64,000 bases of DNA from Streptomyces nymphaeiformis (GTDB lineage Bacteria > Actinomycetota > Actinomycetes > Streptomycetales > Streptomycetaceae), in assembly GCF_014203895.1 (NCBI RefSeq), contig NZ_JACHJY010000003.1, forward strand, positions 434,001-498,000. The letters run 5' to 3'. The notes beneath the pieces were generated by a model that ran no database searches, was not told the origin of the DNA, and saw only the letters and a list, made by a program, of their open reading frames with translations. Shown piece after piece: positions 1 to 7,535 of this stretch (positions are counted from its first letter, which is position 1; every line of letters starts with the position of its first letter). Position numbers and translations under genes: made by a program.

Positions 1-1
1 G

Positions 2-1342
2 ACGGTCTTCGGCACGCTGGTACGGGAACGCGGCTGGGGATACGCGCGGTTCAGCCGCGAGTTCCGGAAGGTCTGCGCCGAGCTGCGCCTGGACGACGTG
101 ACTCCGCAGCGCAAGCAGTACGACCGATGGCGCCTCGGCCAGATCAAGGGGGTGCCGCGCGCCGAAGCGTGCGAGGCCCTGGAGGCCATGTTCCCGGGCT
201 GGACGGCCGAGAAGCTGCTCGCCTTAGCGGACCGCTCGCCGCTGCCCACGACCGCCGACGCCCCAGCGACACCTACTGAGCAAGAACCGGAGCACGCGTC
301 CGAGGCAGGGGCGCACGTGCTCCTGGAGGAGGACGAGATGAAGCGGCGAACCCTTATCCGTGGGCTTGTCGTCGGAACGACCCTCGGCATCACGGACGCG
401 GCCCTGGAGGTCATGGCCGCCGCACGGCAGCGCATGGACCTGGCACTGGAGTCCTCGGCCATCGGGCCGGCGACCCTGGAGCGCTGGGAGACCACCGCCT
501 TTGAGTACGCGCACGCCTACCAGACCGTGCCACCGCACCGGCTTCTCGCAGATGTCCTCGCCGACTTCACCGAGGTGCAGCGGCTGCTTGAGCAGCGCCA
601 GCCCATCCGCTACCGCCGACGCCTCTGCCGGGTCGCCGCCCAACTTGCTGCGCTGGCCGGCATCTTCGCGTCCGCGCTCGGCGCCCACCGAGAGGCTCGC
701 GGCTGGTTCCACACTGGACGCCTCGCCGCCTCGGAGGCGGGCGACAACCAGCTCGAAGGAGCGCTCACCGTACGATCGGCCATCGTCTCCCTCTACTACG
801 GGACCCCCGCCTCCGCCCACGAGCAGGCCGCCCGAGCACGCCACATCCTGGGCGACACCATCGGCCCCGCCACCACCCGCGGCCTGCTCGTCGAGGCCCG
901 CGCGCTCGCCCGCATGGGACGCGGGGACGAGGCGTTGCCGCTGCTGCGCCAGGCCGAGGACGCGTTCGGCCGGCTGACCGCCGAGGACCGCGACGACCCC
1001 TCCTTCGGCCATACCGAGCGCCAGTTCCTCTGGCACCTCGGCAACGCCTGGACGCACCTGGGACGCACCGAGGACGCCTGGCAGGTCCAGCACCGTGCGC
1101 TCGACCTCTACCCGCCCACCGAGTACCTCGACCCGACCCTGATCCGCCTGGACCGTGCCACCTGCCTGGCCCGGAGCGGCGAGCCGGAGGAGGCGTACCG
1201 CACTGCCACACAGGCCCTGACGGCACTGCCGGACGAGCATCGCACCGGCATGGTCATGAAGTACGCGACCGACTTCAGCCGCACGGCCGGACACGCCCAG
1301 CTCCCCGCCGGGAGGGAATTCGCCGAACTGCTGCGTGCCTGA
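2..1342 (+). CDS. XRE/TPR-type transcriptional regulator, 5' end outside window
   Basis: The reading frame is open from base 2, so the gene begins upstream of the window; a GTG at 98 is only an internal in-frame codon. The first ~75 visible residues (GWGYARFSREFRKV..., QYDRWRLGQIKG) resemble the helix-turn-helix head of Streptomyces XRE-like regulators. A basic RR-containing, hydrophobic stretch follows around MKRRTLIRGLVVG, then a long all-alpha region with TPR-like repeats to the C-terminus. Such proteins are usually cytoplasmic, peptide- or signal-responsive regulators; the ligand is unknown. One leucine is encoded by TTA at 224-226, the rare bldA-read codon, which suggests translation is limited to later developmental stages. 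The end lies 6 bp from the convergent FAH-family gene. Confidence 0.8.
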   Translation, partial: TVFGTLVRERGWGYARFSREFRKVCAELRLDDVTPQRKQYDRWRLGQIKGVPRAEACEALEAMFPGWTAEKLLALADRSPLPTTADAPATPTEQEPEHASEAGAHVLLEEDEMKRRTLIRGLVVGTTLGITDAALEVMAAARQRMDLALESSAIGPATLERWETTAFEYAHAYQTVPPHRLLADVLADFTEVQRLLEQRQPIRYRRRLCRVAAQLAALAGIFASALGAHREARGWFHTGRLAASEAGDNQLEGALTVRSAIVSLYYGTPASAHEQAARARHILGDTIGPATTRGLLVEARALARMGRGDEALPLLRQAEDAFGRLTAEDRDDPSFGHTERQFLWHLGNAWTHLGRTEDAWQVQHRALDLYPPTEYLDPTLIRLDRATCLARSGEPEEAYRTATQALTALPDEHRTGMVMKYATDFSRTAGHAQLPAGREFAELLRA

Positions 1343-1348
1343 GCCGAG

Positions 1349-2143
1349 CTACCGGCCGACCACGGGGTTGACCAGGGCGCCGATCCCGGAGACGTGCACC
1401 GCGACCTCGTCGCCCGGGGCGATCGGGCCAACTCCGGCCGGCGTGCCCGTCAGAAGCACGTCACCCGGTTCCAGCGTGACCGCCGCCGTGATGTACGCCA
1501 GCAGGGACGCGACCGGATGCAGCATGGTGTCCGTCCCGGCCGACTGCCGCTCCTCGCCGTTCACATCGCAGCGCACGACGAGCTCCGTCGGGTCGAGGTT
1601 GGTGGTGATCCACGGGCCGAGCGGGCAGAACGTGTCGAACGCCTTCGCCCACGACGGCTGCCCGTCCTCCCGCTGGATGTCCCGGGCGGTCACGTCGTTG
1701 GCGCACGTGTAGCCGAAGACGTAGTCCAACGCCCGCTCGGCGGGGACGTTGCGGGCGGTGCGTCCGATGACGACGGCGAGCTCGGCCTCGTAGTGCACCT
1801 CGTGCGACTGGGCCGGGTAGCGGATCGGCTCCCCGGGGCCGATCACGGCGGACGGCGGCTTGAAGAAGAGTCGAGGGGCGGTCGGCGTGTCCAGACTCAA
1901 CTCAGCGATGTGGTCGGCGTAGTTACGGCCGACCGCCACGATCTTCCCGGGGCTGACCGGGGCGAGTAGCCGTACGTCGTGAAGCGGGAGGAGGCGGCCG
2001 GTGAGTTCCGCCGCTCCCCTCACCGGATCGGCGCTCAGCACCTCCAGGACGTCGTCCCCGCCCTCAGCGATGAGGCGCCCGTGAAGAACGTCGCCCTTCC
2101 ACTCGAACCTGGCCAGCCGCTGCGATTCACCCGTCAGCCTCAT
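1349..2143 (-). CDS. Fumarylacetoacetate hydrolase (FAH) family protein
   Basis: A 264-residue protein of the FAH/HpaG superfamily, whose members hydrolyse or decarboxylate beta-diketo and 2-oxo acids or hydrate dienoates using a divalent metal. The N-terminal ~65 residues form the small FAH_N-like domain. The core starts at KIVAVGRNYADHI. Metal-ligand acidic residues are visible in HYEAELAVVIGR and CANDVTARDIQ, and the family ending GDEVAVHVSGIGALVNPV is present. The ATG at 2143 is used because the N-terminus (MRLTGESQRLARFEW) then matches family length; codons further upstream look non-coding. No catabolic operon surrounds it, so the substrate cannot be named. Confidence 0.88.
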   Translation of the reverse strand: MRLTGESQRLARFEWKGDVLHGRLIAEGGDDVLEVLSADPVRGAAELTGRLLPLHDVRLLAPVSPGKIVAVGRNYADHIAELSLDTPTAPRLFFKPPSAVIGPGEPIRYPAQSHEVHYEAELAVVIGRTARNVPAERALDYVFGYTCANDVTARDIQREDGQPSWAKAFDTFCPLGPWITTNLDPTELVVRCDVNGEERQSAGTDTMLHPVASLLAYITAAVTLEPGDVLLTGTPAGVGPIAPGDEVAVHVSGIGALVNPVVGR

Positions 2144-2219
2144 GCCTGAACCGTACCTTCGCGCCCGGGTACGGCGGCCTTTCTCGGACAGGCCAGGGAG
2201 AGCCATCGGCCGGTCGCGG

Positions 2220-2732
2220 TCAGAAGGCGCGGAGGTACACACGGGCCTGCTCGGAGTCCAGGTTCTCGATGTAGATCTCCATCCACGCGACGTCGCGACG
2301 TCGGTAGTCCTTGACACACGGCGGGCAGACACCCGCCCAGAGGGCATCTTTGAGTGTTTTCGGCTCTGCGAGTCCAAGGTGCTCGAAGAGTTCGGACTCT
2401 TGTGTCGACTTGATGCCCCATGGCGCCAGCGGCTCTTCGGAGCGCAGGTCCTTGGCGACCTGGGCTGCGGTGGCCTTGCCGGTACGGAAGGAGAGGATGT
2501 ACTCGTCTTCGCGGGGGTTGACCTGCACGGCACCCTTCACGTCCATGGCGCCCTTGGGGATCTGAATCTTCATGAACGCGGCCGCTTCGGCGGCGCCGGC
2601 ACCCTTCTCCCAGTACGGATAGGTGCTCTCGCGCGTAGCGCTGCCGGGGGCTCCGGTCGAGCAGGACGTGAGAACCAGCACGGAGATCAGTGCGACGAAG
2701 AGGCTTCCGCGCGTCTCGTGTCGCATGTTCAC
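2220..2732 (-). CDS. Putative lipoprotein, function unknown
   Basis: A 170-residue secreted protein. The N-terminus has basic residues, a hydrophobic stretch (SLFVALISVLVL) and a lipobox LTSC near residue 24, so it should be lipid-anchored on the outer face of the membrane. The mature part has no domain I recognise; it contains a CPPC pair near residue 137 that could form a disulfide or bind metal. The start is GTG at 2732 with GAGGAG five bases upstream; an ATG two codons later is the alternative. It sits upstream of the FAH gene on the same strand, with a 76-bp gap, and diverges from the DUF2199 gene. Confidence 0.78.
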   Translation of the reverse strand: MNMRHETRGSLFVALISVLVLTSCSTGAPGSATRESTYPYWEKGAGAAEAAAFMKIQIPKGAMDVKGAVQVNPREDEYILSFRTGKATAAQVAKDLRSEEPLAPWGIKSTQESELFEHLGLAEPKTLKDALWAGVCPPCVKDYRRRDVAWMEIYIENLDSEQARVYLRAF

Positions 2733-2880
2733 CGGTTCTCCTCGTCGCCCCGCGAGACGTCCCCGCGGCCGCCCGATCGGCCAGGGTCGGCAGGGTTCAC
2801 TGTAGGGCTGGCATCGCTGTGCAAGTCGTGCGTCTTGGCTGCAGAGTGTGACTGTCCGAGTGCATCGCTAGGCTCCCGCC

Positions 2881-3405
2881 ATGACCAGCGATCTCGGATT
2901 CACCTGCACGTGCTGCGGCAGCCACCACGGCGAGCTGCCGATGAACTACTCCGCCGCCGCCCCCTACGTCTGGGACCCGAGTTTCGCCGACGCCCCCGAC
3001 TGCCTGCTCTCCTCGGATCAGTGCGTCATCAAGGCGCAGCACTACTTCGTCAGGGGTCTGATCGAGATACCGGTCATCGGCAGCGAGGAGGTGTTCTCCT
3101 GGGGTGTCTGGGTCTCCCTCAGCCGTGAGAACTTCTCCCGGGCGGCCGACCTGTGGGACACGCCCGGGCGCGAGTCGGAGAAGCCGTACTTCGGCTGGCT
3201 CACCACCGAGCTGCCCATCTACTCCCCCAGCACCATCAACCTGAAGACCAACGTCCACACCCGCCCGATCGGCGAGCGGCCCCTGGTCGAGCTCGAACCG
3301 ACCGAGCACCCGCTCGCTGTCGAACAGCGCACCGGCATCACCCGCGACCGCATCCGCGAAATCGCCGAAGCCCTGTTGCACGGCACCGGCCACGAATCCG
3401 GATGA
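2881..3405 (+). CDS. DUF2199 domain protein
   Basis: A 174-residue soluble protein matching the DUF2199 pattern. It opens with a CTCCGSHHGELP motif that looks like half a zinc-binding site, followed by a conserved aromatic-rich core (EEVFSWGVWVSLS, YFGWLTTELP) and the ending ITRDRIREIAEALLH. Function is unknown. It starts at an ATG placed 148 bp from the divergent lipoprotein gene. DUF2199 and similar small cytosolic proteins are often found among immunity-type and accessory genes in actinomycetes; that context is suggestive only. Confidence 0.8.
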   Translation: MTSDLGFTCTCCGSHHGELPMNYSAAAPYVWDPSFADAPDCLLSSDQCVIKAQHYFVRGLIEIPVIGSEEVFSWGVWVSLSRENFSRAADLWDTPGRESEKPYFGWLTTELPIYSPSTINLKTNVHTRPIGERPLVELEPTEHPLAVEQRTGITRDRIREIAEALLHGTGHESG

Positions 3406-3438
3406 CGGCCGAGGCAGCGCTGACCTAGCGTTCCGTGC

Positions 3439-3909
3439 ATGACATCCCCGGACGGCGACATCGACGGCAAGCCTTGCGTGACCATCCGCTGCCAGGACAA
3501 CTCGTCCGTGGGCGTGACGTTCTGCGACCGGTTCAGTTTCGACCAGGACTCCGTCCACTACGCCATCGAAGCCTGGGCGCCCGGTCTGACCGCCCGTGTC
3601 AACGAGGTGGTCGCCTGGATCTGGGACAACGACCTCACCACGTTCTTGGAGGAGCTGGCAGCGGGCTACCGGGGCTGGGATGGCGAACGGACCTGGCACA
3701 CCATGGACCGCGACCTCGCCGTCTCGGCCGTCTTCCGCTCCGGCGGATACATCGGCCTGACTTGGACCATTCGCCCCTGGCGGAGCGCGGCGGGCGACTG
3801 GAGCACTTCGGTCACCACGTGGCTGGAGGCCGGCGAGCAGATGTCATCCCTCGCATCCGATGTCCGGCACTTCCTCGAGGGGGAGCGCACCGTCCTACCT
3901 CCAGGCTAA
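3439..3909 (+). CDS. DUF6228-like hypothetical protein
   Basis: A 156-residue protein I associate with the Streptomyces DUF6228 family, from the VTIRCQDNSSVGVTF start, the tryptophan-rich middle (EVVAWIWDNDLTTFLEEL, GYRGWDGERTWHT) and the basic strand FRSGGYIGLTW. It is predicted soluble with alternating beta strands. Function is unknown. It begins 33 bp after the DUF2199 gene and is likely co-transcribed with it. Family assignment is from memory of the pattern, not a search. Confidence 0.7.
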   Translation: MTSPDGDIDGKPCVTIRCQDNSSVGVTFCDRFSFDQDSVHYAIEAWAPGLTARVNEVVAWIWDNDLTTFLEELAAGYRGWDGERTWHTMDRDLAVSAVFRSGGYIGLTWTIRPWRSAAGDWSTSVTTWLEAGEQMSSLASDVRHFLEGERTVLPPG

Positions 3910-3981
3910 TGACGTCTGGATCCGCCTCCTGAAACGCAACACGGCATCGATTACGACGACAAGGAAGGCGAGTTCAGTGAC

Positions 3982-4827
3982 ATGGTCGGCTCTTGGGACG
4001 TAGCTCAGACTGGGGTGTTCACGAGTACCGCTGACCAGGCGGGACAGAAGCGGTTGAAGATCGCTTCCCAGTTGACCGAATATCGTTTCCCGCTGATGGG
4101 ACGGCCACTCGATATGGAGTGGAGTCAGGGCGGCTACGCAAGGCAGAGTGGCGTGGTGACTGAGCTGTGGGCGCACGCGCTGACCTGGGCGGAAGTGGAT
4201 CCGCCGCGGCATCCGTTCGAGCTGGACGAGGATGCGGCCAAGACACTGACCGAGCTTGTTGTTCCCCTGCTGCCCAGCTCCGAGGCCGCCGAAGAGCACC
4301 GCTGGCGCTCGCTGGTCCCCGTCACCGAGTTCCTGGTGGACCGGTACGGCAGGTGGGCCTGCGGGTGGAACTGGTCGGTAGGCGAGGGCGACACCGACGG
4401 CGGGATCGTCGGCGCCTGGTGCTGCACCCCCCATTCCGTGACGACGGCGGACGAGACCGCTCCTCTGGTCGTCGCCGGCCTGCTTGAGTGGCGTGACTGG
4501 TTGGAGGATCTAGCGGAGCGCTTTGCCGCACTGGCGCCGCCGTCGCTCTCGGAGGGGGACACGGTGGATCCCTGGCATTGGGAGCGAGCATGCACGCGGC
4601 TGGTCACGGTGGTGGCCGACCGGACTCAGGCCGAGAGCGGCTGGTACGGGCACTGCGAGCAGGTGCTCGGATGGTTCCTCGCCTACAACGGCGTCGAAGA
4701 GGGGCGAGCCGGCGAGATCGTGGAAAGCGCGGTCGGCGGCAGGTTCGGCAGTTGGATCGCGCCGGACGCCACGGTGGTCGACGCGGTGAGTGCGAAGTTC
4801 GCCCGGGTTTTGGGTGACGCCGGATGA
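3982..4827 (+). CDS. Hypothetical protein, first gene of a Fic operon
   Basis: A 281-residue protein I cannot place in a family. It is soluble, acidic and tryptophan-rich (CGWNWSVGEG, ESGWYGHCEQ), with no signal peptide or membrane segment. The frame is open for some 19 codons before the ATG at 3982 and those codons look partly coding, so the true start may be non-canonical or the 5' end damaged. Its stop overlaps the next start as ATGA, so it is translationally coupled to the Fic gene. Being the first gene of the operon, it could be the partner or inhibitor of the Fic protein; this is inference from position only. Confidence 0.65.
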   Translation: MVGSWDVAQTGVFTSTADQAGQKRLKIASQLTEYRFPLMGRPLDMEWSQGGYARQSGVVTELWAHALTWAEVDPPRHPFELDEDAAKTLTELVVPLLPSSEAAEEHRWRSLVPVTEFLVDRYGRWACGWNWSVGEGDTDGGIVGAWCCTPHSVTTADETAPLVVAGLLEWRDWLEDLAERFAALAPPSLSEGDTVDPWHWERACTRLVTVVADRTQAESGWYGHCEQVLGWFLAYNGVEEGRAGEIVESAVGGRFGSWIAPDATVVDAVSAKFARVLGDAG

Positions 4828-5480
4828 CGTCCGCCCCCGACGGCCCGAAGGACGCCCTGGCCGACTGGCTGCGCATTCGTCCGCAGATCTCATGGCCTTG
4901 CCGGAGCAGTGTCCACCTCCGCCATGAAGCATCGCACCGAGACGCCTTTCGGGACTTCTTCAGCACAACCCGTGGCGGCCGGGATCCCGAGGGAACCACG
5001 AGGGTCCTGGCAGCCCTCGATCTGGCCCTGACGGACGCGAAGGCGGGCGATCGTCTGACGTTCCCTCTCATGGCCGACTGGCAGCAGATCGTGCTGGGCG
5101 AGGGCGTGGCCGCCTTCCGCACGATGCCTGCTTTCTCCAAGGGAGGACGAGAGCGCTACGGCATCGCACCGGACACACGGGCGAGGTTCGAGCAGTGCCT
5201 GTCCGAGAGCACTCAACCGGACCTGCCACTCCCTTCACGCGCCGCACGAACCTACCTCGACATCCTCTTCTTCCATCCGTTCGAGGACGGCAACGCCCGC
5301 GCGGCGATGCTGGCGCTGGCCTTCGTCCTGGCCCGTGAAGGAGCGGCGATCGACCAGGTGCACCCGCTCCAGACCACTCGCTGGGCCGACGATTCGGAGG
5401 GAGCGGCCGATCTGGCAGTGCTGCTCGGCATCCTGATCAACGCGGCACAGCGCCGCCCGTCCCACGGGAGGCAGTCATGA
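4824..5480 (+). CDS. Fic/DOC family protein
   Basis: A 218-residue protein with the Fic signature HPFEDGNARAAM near residue 152. Fic enzymes transfer AMP, or another nucleotide or phosphate moiety, onto hydroxyl side chains; the histidine is the general base and the DGN loop binds phosphates through Mg2+. Here the usual second arginine of HxFxxGNGRxxR is a methionine and the second glycine an alanine, so activity may differ from canonical AMPylation. No inhibitory (S/T)xxxE(G/N) helix was recognised. The gene overlaps both neighbours by ATGA, giving a tightly coupled three-gene unit. It may be a toxin module or a housekeeping modifier. Confidence 0.82.
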   Translation: MTSAPDGPKDALADWLRIRPQISWPCRSSVHLRHEASHRDAFRDFFSTTRGGRDPEGTTRVLAALDLALTDAKAGDRLTFPLMADWQQIVLGEGVAAFRTMPAFSKGGRERYGIAPDTRARFEQCLSESTQPDLPLPSRAARTYLDILFFHPFEDGNARAAMLALAFVLAREGAAIDQVHPLQTTRWADDSEGAADLAVLLGILINAAQRRPSHGRQS

Positions 5481-5875
5481 CCGAACGCGACGTCCTGCTC
5501 AACGAGCTCGCACAGGGGCTGCGCCCGATGTCAGAGGGCATCGAATGGTTCGACGTCCTCGGCCAGGAAGAGCAGTCCGAGGTGCTGCTGTTCCTGCGCC
5601 ATCACTGCGTCCAGGCTCGCGCCGTCACTGAGGACGGACCGGAGAGCATCAGCCGTGCCGGGCTGCGCCCGACGCATACACCCGCAGTGCTGATCTCACG
5701 AGGCCGGATCGACGAGCAACTGGGGAAGATCGCCGGTCTCGCACCTCTCGACGAACGCCGCAAAGCGTTCCGGCTCCTGATCTCAGTACTCGCGATCGCC
5801 GATGCACGGCGCCGCGAACGCGACTGTTCAGGCGGATGTAGTCACTGGTGGCACAAGCTGTCTGACGCAGGCTGA
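5477..5875 (+). CDS. DUF5958 family protein
   Basis: A 132-residue protein matching the actinobacterial DUF5958 family: NELAQGLRPMSEGIEWF at the N-terminus, a central LRHHCVQARAVTEDGPESI and the ending LISVLAIADARRRE. The C-terminal CSGGCSHWWH segment has two Cys and two His that could bind a metal. It is predicted small, helical and cytosolic; function is unknown. The ATG overlaps the Fic stop as ATGA, so the two are made together. A strong hairpin 54 bp downstream ends the operon. Confidence 0.82.
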   Translation: MTERDVLLNELAQGLRPMSEGIEWFDVLGQEEQSEVLLFLRHHCVQARAVTEDGPESISRAGLRPTHTPAVLISRGRIDEQLGKIAGLAPLDERRKAFRLLISVLAIADARRRERDCSGGCSHWWHKLSDAG

Positions 5876-5928
5876 TCGCTGACAACAAGGCTCCCAGAAC
5901 AGTCATTGAGCGACCCTGAAACGGCGAA

Positions 5929-5962
5929 GATCCCGCCCCGATGTTGCGACCGGGACGGGATC
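5929..5962 (+). terminator. Hairpin terminator after the Fic operon
   Basis: Inverted repeat with 12-base arms (5929-5940 and 5951-5962), one mismatch, and a 10-base loop. It lies 54 bp after the DUF5958 stop. There is no U-tract, as usual for Streptomyces terminators. The remaining sequence up to 6137 shows no convincing gene. Confidence 0.6.
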
Positions 5963-6137
5963 GCGTCACTGCTCTTGAGCTCACTCGAGAGTAGGCGTCT
6001 GCGCGGTGTTCGCCAGCGCTCCTGTCCTGCCGGAATGAGCGGCCTCAGCGTCGTTCCCTGCTTTCGGCTGCCTGGGCTGCTCGTCGCCGCACTGACAACC
6101 GCCGGTTGCGGCCTACATCACCGCGCACTCCCGCCAC

Positions 6138-7535
6138 CTATTGGCGTTGCTGTCCGATCAGGTCGAGATAACGCTGGTATTTGGCGTCCGCGTGCTTCTT
6201 GTCATGAATGAGGCTCCCCTCCTCCATGCGGTAGCTGCGGTTGCGGTCGCCTTTGAAGGAAAGCCAGTTGAAGCTTGTGGTCACCCAGACGTCGTCGAAA
6301 ACCAGGACCTTGGCGTGGGTGCTCCGGAGGCGTGAGAACGCGAACTTGTCGGGGTAGCGCGCGGCGAGGTTCTCGAGCCGCCGGATGGCAATGGGATCCG
6401 ACTTGGTGTCGTTCTCCTCATAGCCATAGGCAATGTCCACCCGGACCCCGCTGCGGAGACGGTTCTCGAGCTTGCTCAGGAACTCGGTGGTGATGATCGC
6501 CTGCTTGATCCACGGCGAGATGACCAGGATCCGGTTCTGGGCGTGGGTGAGTGCCTCGTCGAGGACGTCGGGGTGCTCGAACACGCCGATCGCCCGGATC
6601 TCCGGCTCCGCCGGCGCGGGATCGGAGACAGCGGCGGACAGCGGGCTCGACGAACTGAGCTGCGCTGCGGCTCGCTCGGCGCGTCGCTGGGTGACCTCAC
6701 TGAGCGGGACACGGACCTGCTCGAGATCGGGCTCGAGGATCGGCCGCTCGGGCGCGGGCTCCACGGTGATGCCGAGCGCCTTCGCTCCGCCGGCCGTGAT
6801 CAGTGCGAGCTCGTGCGCGTGACTGAGCTCGCCATCGACGACGACGCCCAGTTCGATGTCGGTGCGATCGGGGTTCGAGTAGACGAGGATCTTAGCCGGG
6901 ATCACCCGACGGGCCCTGGTCTGCGTGATGCCTCTGACCTGGAGCACTTCACGGTCGTTGTTGCCACGTTCCCGGAGTAGAGCATTGATGTCTGCGGCCG
7001 AGATGTCGCCCGACTCGACCGGTCCGCTCTTGGCGGCGGGCAGGAGGATCATGTCCTGCTCCTCGGCCTGACCACGGGGTATGACGGTGTGTCGGTCGTA
7101 GGGCCTGGCCTTCCACAGCAGCTGGTCGTAGACGAGCGGTTGCTCGACGCGTACAGGAGTGATCGCGGCCAGTTCGCGGGCGGTCTGCTCTCCCCGTCCG
7201 GTCAGGCGCAGGTTCCGGTCGGCCAGGTCTGCCCCTGCGAGGGGCCGGGCGTACGTGAGGTAGTCGTCCGAGAAGTGCTGGGCCACGGTCTGGGTGACCA
7301 TGCGCTCGGGCACGCCCAGGAGGCCGGAGATGGCCTGCTCGGTGGTGACCTTGTTGTTGACGAGGCGCAGGACGAACTCGTCTAGCAGTGGCAGCCGCTT
7401 CCGGTCCTGCGCGAGAACATCGGCGGTAACGAGAGCCACAGGCAGAGCGGCGTCGACAACGGCGACGAGCTCCAGGCCGGAGCGGGCGTCGTCGAAACGG
7501 ACCGCGAGGAGGCTGTCGGGGCTGAAGTCAGGCAT
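6138..7535 (-). CDS. PLD-family nuclease-like protein, MkoB-like partner of a Mokosh type I-like system
   Basis: A 465-residue protein with a C-terminal phospholipase-D-like domain. It contains one HxKx4D motif (H407, K409, D414 in THAKVLVFDD) after a preceding strand LVISPWIKQ. One HKD motif per chain implies dimerisation to build the active site, as in PLD nucleases. The N-terminal half has a possible winged-helix segment (VTTEQAISGLLGVPERMV, 63-80) and a region of unknown fold. The ATG at 7535 is chosen because it overlaps the upstream stop by 8 bp (ATGCCTGA), ensuring coupled expression with the kinase-helicase. In type I Mokosh defence a kinase-helicase is paired with a separate PLD protein; this pair has that layout. 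Confidence 0.82.
   Translation of the reverse strand: MPDFSPDSLLAVRFDDARSGLELVAVVDAALPVALVTADVLAQDRKRLPLLDEFVLRLVNNKVTTEQAISGLLGVPERMVTQTVAQHFSDDYLTYARPLAGADLADRNLRLTGRGEQTARELAAITPVRVEQPLVYDQLLWKARPYDRHTVIPRGQAEEQDMILLPAAKSGPVESGDISAADINALLRERGNNDREVLQVRGITQTRARRVIPAKILVYSNPDRTDIELGVVVDGELSHAHELALITAGGAKALGITVEPAPERPILEPDLEQVRVPLSEVTQRRAERAAAQLSSSSPLSAAVSDPAPAEPEIRAIGVFEHPDVLDEALTHAQNRILVISPWIKQAIITTEFLSKLENRLRSGVRVDIAYGYEENDTKSDPIAIRRLENLAARYPDKFAFSRLRSTHAKVLVFDDVWVTTSFNWLSFKGDRNRSYRMEEGSLIHDKKHADAKYQRYLDLIGQQRQ

Noticed and set aside
5906..6211. Plus-strand frame with a lipobox-like LTTAGCG
   Set aside because: TTG start without a ribosome site, crosses the terminator hairpin and overlaps the PLD gene end; codon use is not coding-like.
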